DNA of 24,258 bases from Agrocybe praecox (GCA_964017145.1 CAXHKQ010000276.1:1-24258); one strand, 5' to 3'. Positions 1 through 10,381 are shown, counted from the stretch's first letter. Made by a program: numbers and translations. Notes: a model not told the origin generated them from the sequence alone.

Positions 1-1407
1 AGACGGTCACTCCCTTTTATATATTTCTCGCTCCCCTGTGTCAGTTGACTCCGTGATTTGACTACAGGAGTATCGTCTGCAGCTTGAAAGTATAGTATAT
101 GCTTTCCAGAACGATTTAACACCCAGTCATTAATATACCGGTACAGATACGTAGAATTACCAAAGAAATACATTGACCTGCAACTTCCTACATCTATAAA
201 TAGGCAAACTCAGGGGCACAAACTGTTACAGCCACTTTCATACGAAACGATGTAGACATAGGCGTACTTTCAAAATATTAAATACCAAGTAAAATATTTA
301 TTAGGAAGAACAATATCCAAACCGAGTGCAACTGTGGTCAACTTTTTCCTTCCTCGGGGATATGTAGGAACACATTCCCGCGCCTATTGACTGAGCGGGC
401 GTTGCTATTGACTTATGTACATACTTTACATCATCACAACTCTTCTTTTTTAAACGCGTGCAATACTGTTGATGACCCTGAACGGTCCAATGATCCCAGC
501 TGTGAGTGGAACTGTGCTTCGAGATCTTGTCCTTTTGACAATTTTCTTGTTATATAACGTAGCAAAATGTCTTGAGAGTCCGAATGTCAACTTGATATTT
601 TCTACTGGAGCTCTATGTAGTAAAAATTTCTCTACAAAGGGTCAATCTCTACGAAGGGTCCAAAATCTGGGCTTATACCGAAGCCCGCAGGACGTGAGAA
701 CGTGACTGCATGGGCGTCTTGTTCATTATCGATCGGTATGGTACTATTAATATACATTCAGGTGTTCATAAAGATGATACTCTCTATTATTTTGACCATA
801 CAACTGAACATCAAATAAAAACCCTAAAATCTATTTTACAACCAATTGCGAGAGGTTGTTATTTATATTACATACCAGATCCGTTCAAAATTCTCTCCAA
901 TATCTCTGGATGCTAAAATATCATGTACAGCTTTACCTATTATTCAGACTGAATAAAGACATAATTTGTAAAGTAATAAGGACAGAAAAAGGTATTTTGA
1001 GACACACATTTTACGCTTAAGGCTTAAATATATCCGATGCACGCATCGACAGGGTGCCAATTGACAAAAGATGTGAATTAGGCAGGAAACTGTGAAGCGG
1101 CCGTGGCGAAATCATCTTAGCTAATCAAGGCACAGCACGGCAAAATCTCGCTCGATGTGAGTATTTCACGAGTATTTCTGTATTATCCTCCCAAAAAAAC
1201 TGCTCTATCAATGTGTCTATATGCTACCTACATAATGAGAAAGAAAATCGATCTAGTTCACGGATTTATTTTTCAAAATATGAGAGATACCGGCTACCTG
1301 GGTTTGCCGGTTTCAGGGTCATCAACAGAAATGTGGCTGAGGGGGTATCCAAGGTCCCACCTTGCGCAAGCGAGCGGCACACCTGCCGGAGTTGATGCCA
1401 TCATGTC
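1..1407. other. AT-rich intergenic region, no supportable gene
   Basis: Short open frames occur here (for example 469-705, 710-916 and 1157-1417 on the plus strand). None shows a recognisable domain, and none joins to another frame through convincing splice sites. Base composition is AT-rich and there are many homopolymer runs. I see no tRNA-like or transposon-like structure before the hAT element begins at 1408. Confidence 0.5.
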
Positions 1408-1426
1408 TAAGGACTAGCGTGGTAAC
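1408..1426 (+). repeat. Left terminal inverted repeat of the hAT element
   Basis: TAAGGACTAGCGTGGTAAC is the exact reverse complement of 5095-5113. The hAT terminal consensus YARNG fits TAGCG at 1415-1419, seven bases inside the start of the inverted match. Confidence 0.9.
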
Positions 1427-1467
1427 TACCGGTAACCGCCGTGGGCTAAACCGCGGAAAATGCCAGA

Positions 1468-1492
1468 TACGGTACGGTACGGTATGGTACGG
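1468..1492 (+). repeat. Subterminal TACGG pentamer array
   Basis: There are five tandem pentamers, four TACGG and one TATGG, just inside the left end of the transposon. They are followed by GGTTACCGGTAA. Arrays like this in hAT subterminal regions commonly serve as transposase-binding sites; that role is inferred here. Confidence 0.75.
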
Positions 1493-1749
1493 TCGGTTAC
1501 CGGTAAATCGGCCATATTACATAATAAATCTGGCAGCGTCGCTTGCTGATCACACTGGGAGACAGAACTGGAGTTTTAAAGGTCAAATCTGAGTCGTTTT
1601 TTATGAAAAAAATATGTACAGAATCGTATTCTTTAATACTACACAAAAATTACATTTTTGTATTTTTTACTTGCCCGTAATACATGCTAATTTTACATTT
1701 CTTGATTTATAATAGAAATTTGATGAAAGTTCTCCTTAGTCGTGAAATA

Positions 1750-4700
1750 TCAATCAGTTTGTGCCTTCGATGAGATATATTTTGCGACCGTTTCAATTCC
1801 GGGATAAAGGGGTGTTTTAGCCCAGGATCCAACTGCCATGCGTGCCTGGAATGTGTTGGAGCTCATATTGTGTTGCATGAAATTGACCTGTCGACGTCCA
1901 GTAGAAAATGCGCGTTCTGCATCCACTGAGCTAGCTGTTAAAATAATTAGTAGGCTAGTGTATATATTAAGAAGTTGTAACTATACCTGGAGCTGAAACA
2001 TAATCCAATGCCATTTGAGCAATAGTTGGTCGCTCTTTACGTGCCATTTCCCAGTAGGCTAGATAACCGCCACATGTTTGAATTGATTCTGTAGTCATCA
2101 ACTGGTCACTGAGATATGTCTCAATGTGGTCATATGGATGCTTCTTTTGGCTTGCACCTGGAGCAGCAGCCCACCTAGAAAACTCCTATGAGAGGCAAAT
2201 AATTAAACATTTATAAATAAATTGTAATACAAATTATACAATTACACACCAGTTTTCCTTTTCGGGTTTTATCCTTCTTCTCTACCTGGCTGTCAACTGC
2301 ACCATCACTTGATTTTGAGTATCGTGCTTTCCAGGCCTTGACTACAATTGCTTTTAATCAGCGCATTTGTTCAGTAGAAAATTCAACAGTGTCTTTGAAC
2401 CACGCTAGTTTTCGATCTGGGCACATTGCTGTTTGAAGCTTAATCAATAATAGAATTATTTTAAAACAATAAACACACCAATTGCAATGATATATATCTC
2501 GCAAGTCCACATCAAGTTCAGATATTTATCTGTAAAAAGGACAGCAGCCTGTGCAGCAATGCGGATAACGGATGGTGTTGCTTCAGAATCACTGTGTTCA
2601 TATGGATTTTCGGAATCGTCATCATCAGAATTATCTCCTAGAAGTACGGGGGTATCCTCCACCACAAGTGTCAGACGGTTGCGCAAAAGAATAAGCATGG
2701 GAATTGCATCAACAACAAGTGGAACATCTGATTTTGAAAAAAGGTCTGTTAAATCTTTGAAAAGCTAAATCAAAAGGTAGATATTTAGCAAATTTGAGAG
2801 ATATTCAATGATTAAAAATACTCAACAACAAGAACTTGTTGCAAATCCTGAGACAGATCCCACTGCTCATCACTAAACTGGTATGCTTTAAGCTTGTTCT
2901 CCGATACTGCTGTAATGCTTTGAACAATAGTTTTGAAGTATAAGTGAGAGTATAAACAGTCAAAATCACTATTCCAGCGTGTTGGAACTCGGCGAACCAA
3001 GTTAGTCTTGTCGCTGGACTGAAGCTCGGAATCTTGAATAACGAGTTGCTTGAATTTCTCATTCAAGACACTGTTATCATGCACCCGACGTGCAAGTCCT
3101 GCAGCCTATACAATAGGTAATCAATACAAAATTAAAAACAAATGAAAGGAAAATACTTTAGGAATAATGGTTTGGGCCATTGCTTCCTCTTCTTTTGACA
3201 TTTCAACTCCGTTTTTTCTCATGACATTGATTGCTTTATCTCGGATGCTTCGTACATCTGCTTCATCATGAACAATTTGTCCTTCATCATCCTGCTCTAC
3301 CTGTGCATCAATTTCAGCCTCTTCAATTACTGCAATTTCTTCCTCAGGGTCTGGCTCCGTGTTCTTCTTTCGCTTTGCCTTTTTGAAGAAAAAAGATAAA
3401 AAGGTCTATATTTTGATATTAAATATAATGAAAGAGAGTAATATGTATAAAGTTTTAAATACCTTAGCAATGAGGTTGATTATATGAGCAAGACACCGGA
3501 GACGTGCATATTCCCCTTCAAATTCTGGCAGTAACTGACCAAGGACTGTTGCGAGTGTATTACAATTAGTCGCATTATCCATGCAGATACCGAGTAGCTA
3601 AAAGAATAAAATACATATTGAATATATATTATTAAAACATAAGAAATTACAAACCAATTTATCAAGTTGATAACGCCGCAAACATTCTAGCGTAACCTGG
3701 GCAAGATGCTCGCCTGTATGACTTCTGGTTAACCTGTAACTATTGTTAGATAATGAAATGCAAAAGTAACAAAAAATATCATACTTGATGAATTCAAGGA
3801 TTGCCCGGTTTATTTTGCCACCAGCATACCAAATCACCACAATTCCAAGATAAGAAGAAACAAGTGGACTGGTCCATCCATCAAGGGCAAGATGAATAGC
3901 TGAGCCAAAAGACTTAATTCAAAAATTAGATCTCATTATATTGTTAATTTACATGAAAGAACACACCTGAAAGTAAGACATAACAAATGTCGACATGTGA
4001 ATATATATGTTAATCAGATCTTTTTTAACAGTTGTCGGATGTGGGATGTGTGTTCCAGGACGAAGCATATTAACTTCATCACGATAATCATCGTCAAGAA
4101 TTTCATTAATAGGACGTGCATGTTTCGCACAACGTTGCGCAATTAAAGCACGGTGCATCTCGGGAGAGTATGGAAGAGCAGATGAAGAAGAGATAGGATT
4201 ATAGATGCCTTGAGCCTTCTCACACTTCTCTACATCATTTCGGAATTTGGTTGTGCCATCACTGGTCTTTCCCCGATCACGAGTCAATTCTCTTGTGTGA
4301 TATTCAGGATGGGTCGCACAAGTAAACACAAATTCCATGTGTTCCGGTTGCATAGTAGATGTGTTGTAGACCCGTCTTAGTGTCACTTTATAGTGGTTGT
4401 AAACATTTGAGGTCCACACTTTCATTGCCGCATCTAAGTAACTGTATAAACTTGAAAATATTTGAATGATTGATACATTATAACACACCAATGATATCCT
4501 CATCATTCAAATCCCAAACAGCAAGATCACTCTTCTGATTGAGAAGCTCCTGGTTTCCCTTTTTAACACGTGCACGCTTTACAGGTGAACCCATTAACCC
4601 GAGAGCAGGAGCTTGTGCTTGTGTTGGACTTGGTGTCAATGGTTCTGCAATAGCATCCTCAAAGTCAAATAATTCTGCATCTGGTGAAGCTGGATGATTG

Positions 4701-4885
4701 ACGAGGGGTGGTGGCTTATACTGAGGTACTCGGAAAGGGCCTTGCTGACGAATGGGAGTGGAAGGTGGTCCTGAGATGTTAACCATAGTTGTAGCAGCAG
4801 AATCAGATGTATTTGACTGAGTATTGGCTTTAGGAGGCCTGCCCCGGGCACCCTTTGTGGGTTGGGCACCCCTCTTAGGTGGCAT
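1750..4885 (-). pseudogene. hAT transposase, 11 exons, with an in-frame stop
   Basis: Exons, read on the minus strand, are 4885-4489, 4433-3967, 3912-3785, 3733-3655, 3597-3463, 3378-3157, 3105-2822, 2764-2479, 2428-2250, 2185-1987 and 1934-1750, about 850 codons. The N-terminus starts MPPKRGAQ and has a GARGRPPK AT-hook-like core. Exon 2 carries a degenerate BED-like region (FTCATHP to VEKC). The catalytic core follows: LDGWTSP (first Asp, exon 3), CMDNATNC (second Asp, exon 5) and RCLAHIINLIAK. PTRWNS is in exon 7. Exon 11 encodes SSVDAERAFSTGRRQVN, the dimerisation region expected to hold the catalytic Glu. Two defects are visible: a TGA at 2358-2360 in exon 9 (after TEQMR), and canonical splicing of exon 7 to exon 8 that leaves the frame out of phase. 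An alternative start at 4927 would add 14 residues. It is probably a recently disabled transposase; a read-through or edited product cannot be excluded. Confidence 0.88.
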
Positions 4886-4999
4886 GATGGGAGGAAACAA
4901 GGTGGGGAATGTCTGGGCCGCCGTCAAGCAGTCCTTGAGCAGGCGCTAAAGATAGGCCTTCTATTCAGGCAGATTACTCTCACGGTGTCTAAATTTAAT

Positions 5000-5019
5000 G
5001 CGGTTTACCGGTAAACCGC
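5000..5019. repeat. Perfect 20-bp palindrome in the right subterminal region
   Basis: GCGGTTTACCGGTAAACCGC equals its own reverse complement. Half-sites of the same motif (GGTTTACC, CGGTAAA, GGTTTTACC, GTTTACCG) recur between here and 5098 and again near the left end at 1420-1510. The arrangement suggests a repeated, dyad-symmetric transposase-binding site. Confidence 0.8.
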
Positions 5020-5094
5020 GGATATTGATGGTTTACCACGGTTTATTTCCGTACGGTAAATTAATTATTTTCGCGGTTTTACCACGTGTTTACC

Positions 5095-5113
5095 GTTACC
5101 ACGCTAGTCCTTA
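5095..5113 (-). repeat. Right terminal inverted repeat of the hAT element
   Basis: GTTACCACGCTAGTCCTTA is the perfect 19-bp reverse complement of the left end at 1408-1426. It lies about 210 bp upstream of the transposase start, on the 5' side of that gene. Confidence 0.9.
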
Positions 5114-6480
5114 CGCCAAATCAACAGCACAATCTTCCGAATTGATGGCATCATTTGAAAAGTGAGCGTGATAGTCCTGGTTTCCATACTTAAGTATCAG
5201 TTCAGTGAAAACCCTGTAATCTCGTTAGCAACGTCGTTTCAAACGAATTCTGATGCACGTGCTCGCAAAACCGTCTTATCCGAAGTTTTCCCGAAGGCAG
5301 GTTCCCACCCAAGGTCCTTGTTTCTTACGACCTCTGATCAGAATCGGGACAAAGGTAGAAAGATCAGTGTTTTTCTCTTCTTCTTCTTCTTCTTCCGTGA
5401 TAATATTCTTTCGATTGGCGTTGTCCATGGACGTAGAGAATCTTTCATTGGACCCTGTATTTGAAAGATAGGTAATCGACGACTTTTTGGAAGTACATTT
5501 TTCTCTCAGTAGGTAATTATGGAGAAAAGCAGTCAAGGGAGGTATGTTTTCGTACTGAAACTTCTATTCCGGAGTTTATGTGGCACGCAGGTTTGACCCA
5601 CATAACCTAACCTTACTTCGAAGTTGCAAGCTTTGGATTCACTTATATGTATTCAAGGAGGGCATATCTTGGGCACATCTACGTTTACTAGCACTTTCAG
5701 CGTTCTGGTCCGCGGCAAGCGAGGAATATTATGGTTTGGAATAAAACGCATACATTTTTTGTCGTCTTTCAAGCATTACGCGATGAATTCGAAGGGCATG
5801 TACAATAATATAATACGTCTACGAGCGAGAGAGAGGAGAAAAAGAATTTGTTATGCTATATAAAATACTGATCTTACGGATCTCATGTCAGAGTAACTCT
5901 TGGTATATGAATAGGTTATAACTCACAAAACGAGAAACAAGGGGAGCCATGGCTCATAAGATAGGTGTGTGTCGAACTAAGACGTAATTTTTTATTTCAG
6001 TCTGGATATCGGAAAGTGAGCACAGGCGTAAGGGATCATAAACAATGAACTAAAAGTGGTTAATAATGCTGTTGGTGGCTAATAAAGGAACATACCGGCG
6101 ATATCTCGCCAGACGTTGAGAAGGGATGTAAGTTCGACAGAGGGCTACGCCAAATATGCAATGATGCGAATCCATACTGCTAAAACCATGAAAATCTATC
6201 ATCAGCTTTGGTCGATAGAATATCAAGTAGCTTACCTCGAATGAGCGGGATCGAGTCTGGCGAGAGTGAGTCGACGGATTTCCAGACGATGCAACCTTTG
6301 GATATATATTGTACTAGTCACTTATGTCGTGCTAAAAATATAAGATCAGTAAAGGGACAAGATGCGTAGCATTCTTAGCTGATAATACAGAGCAGGGTAT
6401 ACGTCTGACTCACTGAGAGATATACTTGAGTACACAGGACAATAGTCACTCAGGGAACTGTAGACTCACTTTTGAACAAG
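5114..6480. other. Intergenic region with weak, unrecognised open frames
   Basis: Open frames at 5162-5471 and 5624-5863 overlap low-complexity sequence, including a TTC microsatellite near 5378-5397. They look like chance frames. On the minus strand between about 6500 and 6060 there are good-looking splice signals (CGAG|GTAAGC near 6237 and TTTTAGCAG| near 6180). They could join short frames into a small spliced gene, but the resulting peptide resembles nothing I know. I do not call a gene. Confidence 0.4.
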
Positions 6481-6880
6481 AACCGCAGGCCTGGCCAGAG
6501 TGCAACGATCCAATCCAATCCATCCAGCTTCAAGCTTCAATGCTTACCCTCCAAGACTCGTAGAGGTGGTGACACGCTATAGAGACCCCGTCTTACCCGT
6601 CGGCGTTCCATCGGGGCAGTGTTCAAGATGTTCTACCGCGACTCTCAACTACGAGCCTTGTTTTGATGGAGGGGACACATCCAGATAAGAGTGCGAGTCC
6701 TGCGAATCCCCGGTCGTCCACGTTACGAACGCCAGAGCCAGACAGACTTCCCGGCTTGGGTCACCGGCCGCACAGTCGTCTGTCTGGTGGAAGCGGTACT
6801 GCATATTCGAAGCTGTTTGGATGGATATGGACCTGTTGCATATTCTGGTTTGTATTAGGCGGTGTTGATGAAGACTAGAT
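6481..6880 (+). other. GC-richer island with overlapping open frames, possible gene relic
   Basis: This stretch is clearly more GC-rich than its flanks. It holds two overlapping plus-strand frames, 6500-6688 and 6663-6878. The second ends in a hydrophobic run (LFGWIWTCCIFWFVLGG) that could be a C-terminal membrane anchor. No family is recognisable and no convincing splice pair joins the frames. It could be an orphan exon set or a decayed gene. Confidence 0.25.
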
Positions 6881-7487
6881 CCTTATCGATGATGACTATC
6901 GATAGACATAAGGATTGTATGATGGTAAAGGGCGATGTAGATGTAGATCGCCCAATAGCGAGATGGTAATATTTCTGAGGAGGATGCCCTTCATGGTTGT
7001 CGAAGGGAAGAAAGAAAGGATGGGCAAGAACGAATCGGATTGTAGGTTTTTATATCTGATAAATTTACGCATGTTTGTACATGCCCACAAAACCACATGA
7101 GGCACTGGCTCTTGTATGTCATGTCTTTTGTTTTTGTCAGCCAGCTTTTTCCTAATTGGGTAGATTGCTTCCCCTTTTTGGTACCGTGCGACGCGCGTCA
7201 ACATGATCTCCTTACGTCACGTGGATACTTTAGCTGCTAGTTTGCGCGATTTGAAAATGCTTTTCAACTAGTCAATGTCCGAGAGTATAATTTCAAGTTT
7301 TCTCAAGTCCGCTTGAGGCAATTGCCTCTGTGAAGCCCCAGAAAGCAAATGTAGCAAATAAAATTGTGAAAGTGTATATAAGGTACACATACATGTACCT
7401 GCAGAAATTCACCAATCTTGGAAAGTACGAACAATGATTGTGGCCTGCGACGTAACCACCTGGTTTTATGAACAGCATCTCTTGTAG

Positions 7488-7700
7488 CCGCTTGCCTACC
7501 TGAAGAGCCCCCGCGTTGGGTATGTGGAGCTCATTACGGTGCCGAAGGCGTTTTCTACGGCTGCGCCGGAGGACAAGGGTTGCATAAGCTTTGCGGGGTG
7601 TATTCCGGTACGTTTATTGAATTCGCTGAGCCTCACACTTGCACCACGCGGCACAGTTGTAAGCACTCATAATTGTATGTTCCATATTCTAAATCCATAA
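7488..7700 (+). other. GC-rich open frame, possible orphan exon
   Basis: This is a 70-codon open frame without a start codon. It begins PLAYLKSPRVGYVELITVPK and continues through a GC-rich stretch unlike its AT-rich surroundings. It is bounded by an in-frame TAG at 7485-7487 and a TAA at 7698-7700. A GTACGT donor-like site lies near 7608. I do not recognise the family. It may be a remnant of the same decayed gene as the amidase-like frame downstream, but that is inference. Confidence 0.25.
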
Positions 7701-7793
7701 CATTGATTCCAAATCCACGTTCTGCTAACAGCACATCAAGTACAATGGCACCTATTCTCCTTTTTCTCTCTCTTCAAACCCAGCTAGCTCATC

Positions 7794-8021
7794 GTGAACA
7801 ATCTGAAAATAATGACAAAACTCACTAAATTCATGCGCGAAATCAGCCAAATAGCCCCCCTCATCGACTTGGTCGTCTGTCCCAGCACACCGCCAGCGCC
7901 AGTACAGACCTACGAGCAATTTAAAGCTTTCGTGAATCATGCGTGGACATCTCTCAACTATGCAGCACCCCGAGTTTTTGGCTGTCCTTGGCCTTGGAGT
8001 CCAGTTTTTCTATATTCATGA
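7794..8021 (+). pseudogene. Possible amidase C-terminal fragment
   Basis: The plus-strand frame reads MNNLKIMTKL at its start and contains IDLVVCPSTPPAP followed by AWTSLNYAAPRVF. The D-L-x-x-C-P-[ST]-T-P pattern followed by a TS..N...YPA-like stretch is the usual layout of the C-terminal part of fungal amidase-signature enzymes. The frame is only 75 codons. There is no Ser-Ser-Lys catalytic core upstream in this window and it ends soon after the motif, so at best it is a decayed fragment. The minus strand is also open over 7752-7940, so a chance reading is possible. The assignment rests on one motif. Confidence 0.3.
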
Positions 8022-8296
8022 ATCATTATGCGTTATCTCAACATCGGAACGTCTAAATAATAAAAATAGCTGACCTATCATTACCGTGACGCGTCTTTAA
8101 TTACTGCGTATATTAGGTATTAAACGCATTTTCGAAACCCTAGTTATCTCCTATCATGATTGAGCACCGAATGACAGATCGCATGTATAAATAGAATAAC
8201 GACGACCAATATAGCTTCTTCGTTTCTATAAAGTGTGCGGCATTGCTTATCCTAAAAGACTGGCTTTGATCCCCATCATTTTTTGAATGCCACGAG

Positions 8297-9546
8297 ATGA
8301 CTCCTTCAAACTTAATATCCAACGTGATCTGGCCACAGACGACAAGTTCAGAGACGAACTTCACTGTATTCTATGACTCCACACTTGTTATCGCCGGTCT
8401 CTTGGGGGTGAGCTCTTTATTTTTTTGATTATCAGCCTTCTCCCACTAGTACTGACCCTTCAATTCGATCGTTCTTTTTTGTTCAGGCTATAACATGGGA
8501 CATCCTAAATAGCATCAACGCAGAATATCAGCTTCTTCGAAGATTGACCCCCAGCACGCTCGTGTACTTTTTGTCCAGGTGAGCTCAGTCTGCAGGCACG
8601 CGACCTTTGATTAAGATACTTAACATCCATGCCACACCAGGCTCAGCACCCTCGTTGCATTCCTGTTATTCTCCATCGTCACTAGTGAGGGTTTTCTCTG
8701 TTTCTTGTAATAATCAAACGAAGAAATTGACACAAGTACCGACCCAGCCTCGCGCGTCAAAAATTGCACGGCCATATCTAACGCTGCAGCAATCATTTTC
8801 ATAATATCCATATCTTCTACCACACTCCTATTCTTCTTCCGAGTAAGAGCGCTATACAACGCAAATCGTTACATCGTCTGTTTTTTTCTCGTGATGTGGG
8901 CAGGAGTTGTCGGCACGTGTTCTCTGCTCACGTTCTTGGATAGGGATCATGCGGCTCCCTTTAACGCCTTCTGCCCCGGTACTACTGTCGATGTTGTAGT
9001 ATTTATGAGCTCCATCAGCACCGCACCTATGGTCTTCGATTTGATGGTCTTCTGCGCTGTGACTTGGCGCCTGTTCCAAAATGCTCACGTCAGTTTGACG
9101 CTCAAGCATGGATTGAAGCTCTTCCTATTTGGAACGTTTCTCCCAGCTTTTTCAAGAGCTTTACTGCAGGATAGTCAAATATACTTCCTGTGAGTATCAA
9201 TCAAATACATTTTATAAAGATATTACTAATATAATATTCATTTTCTACTAGATGTAACGCAATCCTGGAGATCGTAACTTTAATTTCATTTCTCAGTCCC
9301 AGAGCGAACGATGTCTCGTCTTATATCGGATCATTCGTACTGCTGCATTTGGCCGTTAGGAACCTCATGGGGTGTCGAATTTACAGGCATACCAAGTTGC
9401 AGCTTGGTCGACATGATATTGTGTCTTCTGGACCAAGCTCCCTTGTCTTTGGACCCCCTCCCATGAATGTTCTGACCGACTCGAGGAACATCGATGATTT
9501 GGGGAACCGAGAGGAAAATCATAAGCGTAGAAGAGAAGCAGTCTGA
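8297..9546 (+). CDS. Seven-TM membrane protein, DUF6533-like
   Basis: Predicted exons are 8297-8407, 8487-8578, 8641-8684, 8724-9189 and 9252-9546, giving 335 aa in one continuous frame. The pattern WDIL...E..LLRRLTPSTLVYFLSRLSTL, a following Cys, STTLLFFFRVRALY, and GLKLFLFGTFLPAFSRALLQDSQIYFL is that of the DUF6533-type integral membrane proteins. These are present in many copies in Agaricomycetes and their function is unknown. About seven hydrophobic segments can be seen, roughly FYDSTLVIAGLLGAI, TLVYFLSRLSTLVAFLLFSIV, AAAIIFIISISSTTLLFFF, YIVCFFLVMWAGVVG, VVVFMSS...MVFDLMVFCAV, the long LFLFG...LISFL pair, and YIGSFVLLHLAVRNL. The hydrophilic basic tail ends NHKRRREAV and is probably cytosolic. 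The third intron must be removed because it contains stops, but the only in-frame splice I find makes it 39 nt. The start is the first ATG in frame and gives a typical N-terminus. Confidence 0.82.
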
Positions 9547-10183
9547 AGTAGTAGATCGTACTAGTATAGGTACTAGAGTAATAGTTAGCTGCTCGCACTA
9601 CTTAAAAATATAGTTTCGCTTTTTATCTGATGAATTTTTCCAAGCTTGAGGCTTACAGAAAATTGTTAACGAGTTTAGACTCTCATCACTCGGGCTGAGT
9701 TGGAAAGCGTGGTCGTATGTCGTTTGTTAGTAAGTTCAATAATTATATCGATTCCCTTCAGAGAAAATATGAGTAATGGCGCAATATGAGGAGATCATCA
9801 CTTTAATTAAAAAGCTACGGTTTGGAACGCTTGATAGATACTAAGGTGCGGAAAATGAATTAGAGAGGGTTCATTTGGGATTCATTCAACCTCCCCTAAG
9901 CGCTAAGCGCTCAAGTTCGACAATGCATGAAACAGAGCCCCCAATTTTCCCGCAATGGATAAAACTTCTATTTCTGGGGATTGAGGGCCTTACTTTTAAC
10001 AAGGTCATAGGTTCAATTCGTATACCTACTTTGAATTACAAAATATTATCATGTTACGCTTTGGCTTGCTGTGTTAACAGTAAGCTTCCCTCACCCCGTA
10101 AATAGTACGTTTAAGGAAATAAATGTTGGTCATCACGTAAGCATTCCCAATCCGTACATTCACGTGATGTCTCCGTCTCGTCC
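9547..10183. other. Intergenic region, no supportable gene
   Basis: AT-rich sequence. Local structure includes two AGCGCT hexamers in tandem near 9899-9911. There is also an 8-bp inverted repeat, CATCACGT at 10131-10138 against ACGTGATG at 10162-10169, whose right arm overlaps the octamer palindrome TCACGTGA. The frame at 9875-10105 shows no domain. Confidence 0.4.
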
Positions 10184-10366
10184 CCAACCCAGTAATTCAG
10201 AAAATGTTGACCGTTTGTTTGTACCTAATTGTCTGCGTCCTCTTCGTTTGCCTCCAACCCTGTAATTCAGAAAATGTTGACCGTTTGTTTGCACATGATT
10301 GTCTGTGCCCTCTTCTTTTGCCTTCAACTCTGTAATTCGCAAAATGTTGACCGTTAGTTGTATCTG
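10184..10366 (+). repeat. Tandem repeat, 70-bp period, about 2.6 copies
   Basis: The block containing TAATTCAGAAAATGTTGACCG starts again exactly 70 bp later: the phase point TGTAATTC/AGTAATTC falls at 10191, 10261 and 10331. Copies 1 and 2 are very similar; the third is partial and more diverged. Since 70 is not a multiple of three, the open frames crossing the repeat on both strands change frame from copy to copy. They are therefore unlikely to be coding. Confidence 0.85.
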
Positions 10367-10381
10367 TTTTGTCACATACTG

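Larger units (their letters stand above)
1408..5113 (-). mobile_element. hAT-superfamily DNA transposon (about 3.7 kb)
   Basis: The element is bounded by perfect 19-bp inverted repeats at 1408-1426 and 5095-5113 and encloses one multi-exon transposase on the minus strand. The class is set by the protein: an LDGWTSP block, a DNAxN block, RCLAH, PTRWNS and a C-terminal SVDAERAFS dimerisation block are all hAT signatures. Both subterminal regions are rich in GGTTTACC/GGTAAACC-type palindromes, and the left one carries a TACGG array; these are probably transposase-binding sites. I found no 8-bp target-site duplication immediately outside the repeats, although hAT insertion normally makes one. The transposase has an in-frame TGA, so this copy is probably no longer autonomous. 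It must be recent, because the rest of the protein and the terminal repeats are well preserved. Confidence 0.93.

Noticed and set aside
1408..5113. TA or TTAA target-site reading of the element ends (Tc1/mariner or piggyBac)
   Set aside because: A TA dinucleotide could be assigned at each end, but the transposase blocks (DGWTS, DNAxN, RCLAH, PTRWNS, AERxFS) are clearly hAT.
6896..7204. Minus-strand 102-codon frame
   Set aside because: No domain, AT-rich, no splice partner, and a competing open frame on the opposite strand.
10000..10030. GGTTCAATTCG, resembling a tRNA B-box
   Set aside because: No A-box, acceptor stem or cloverleaf can be drawn around it; probably coincidence.
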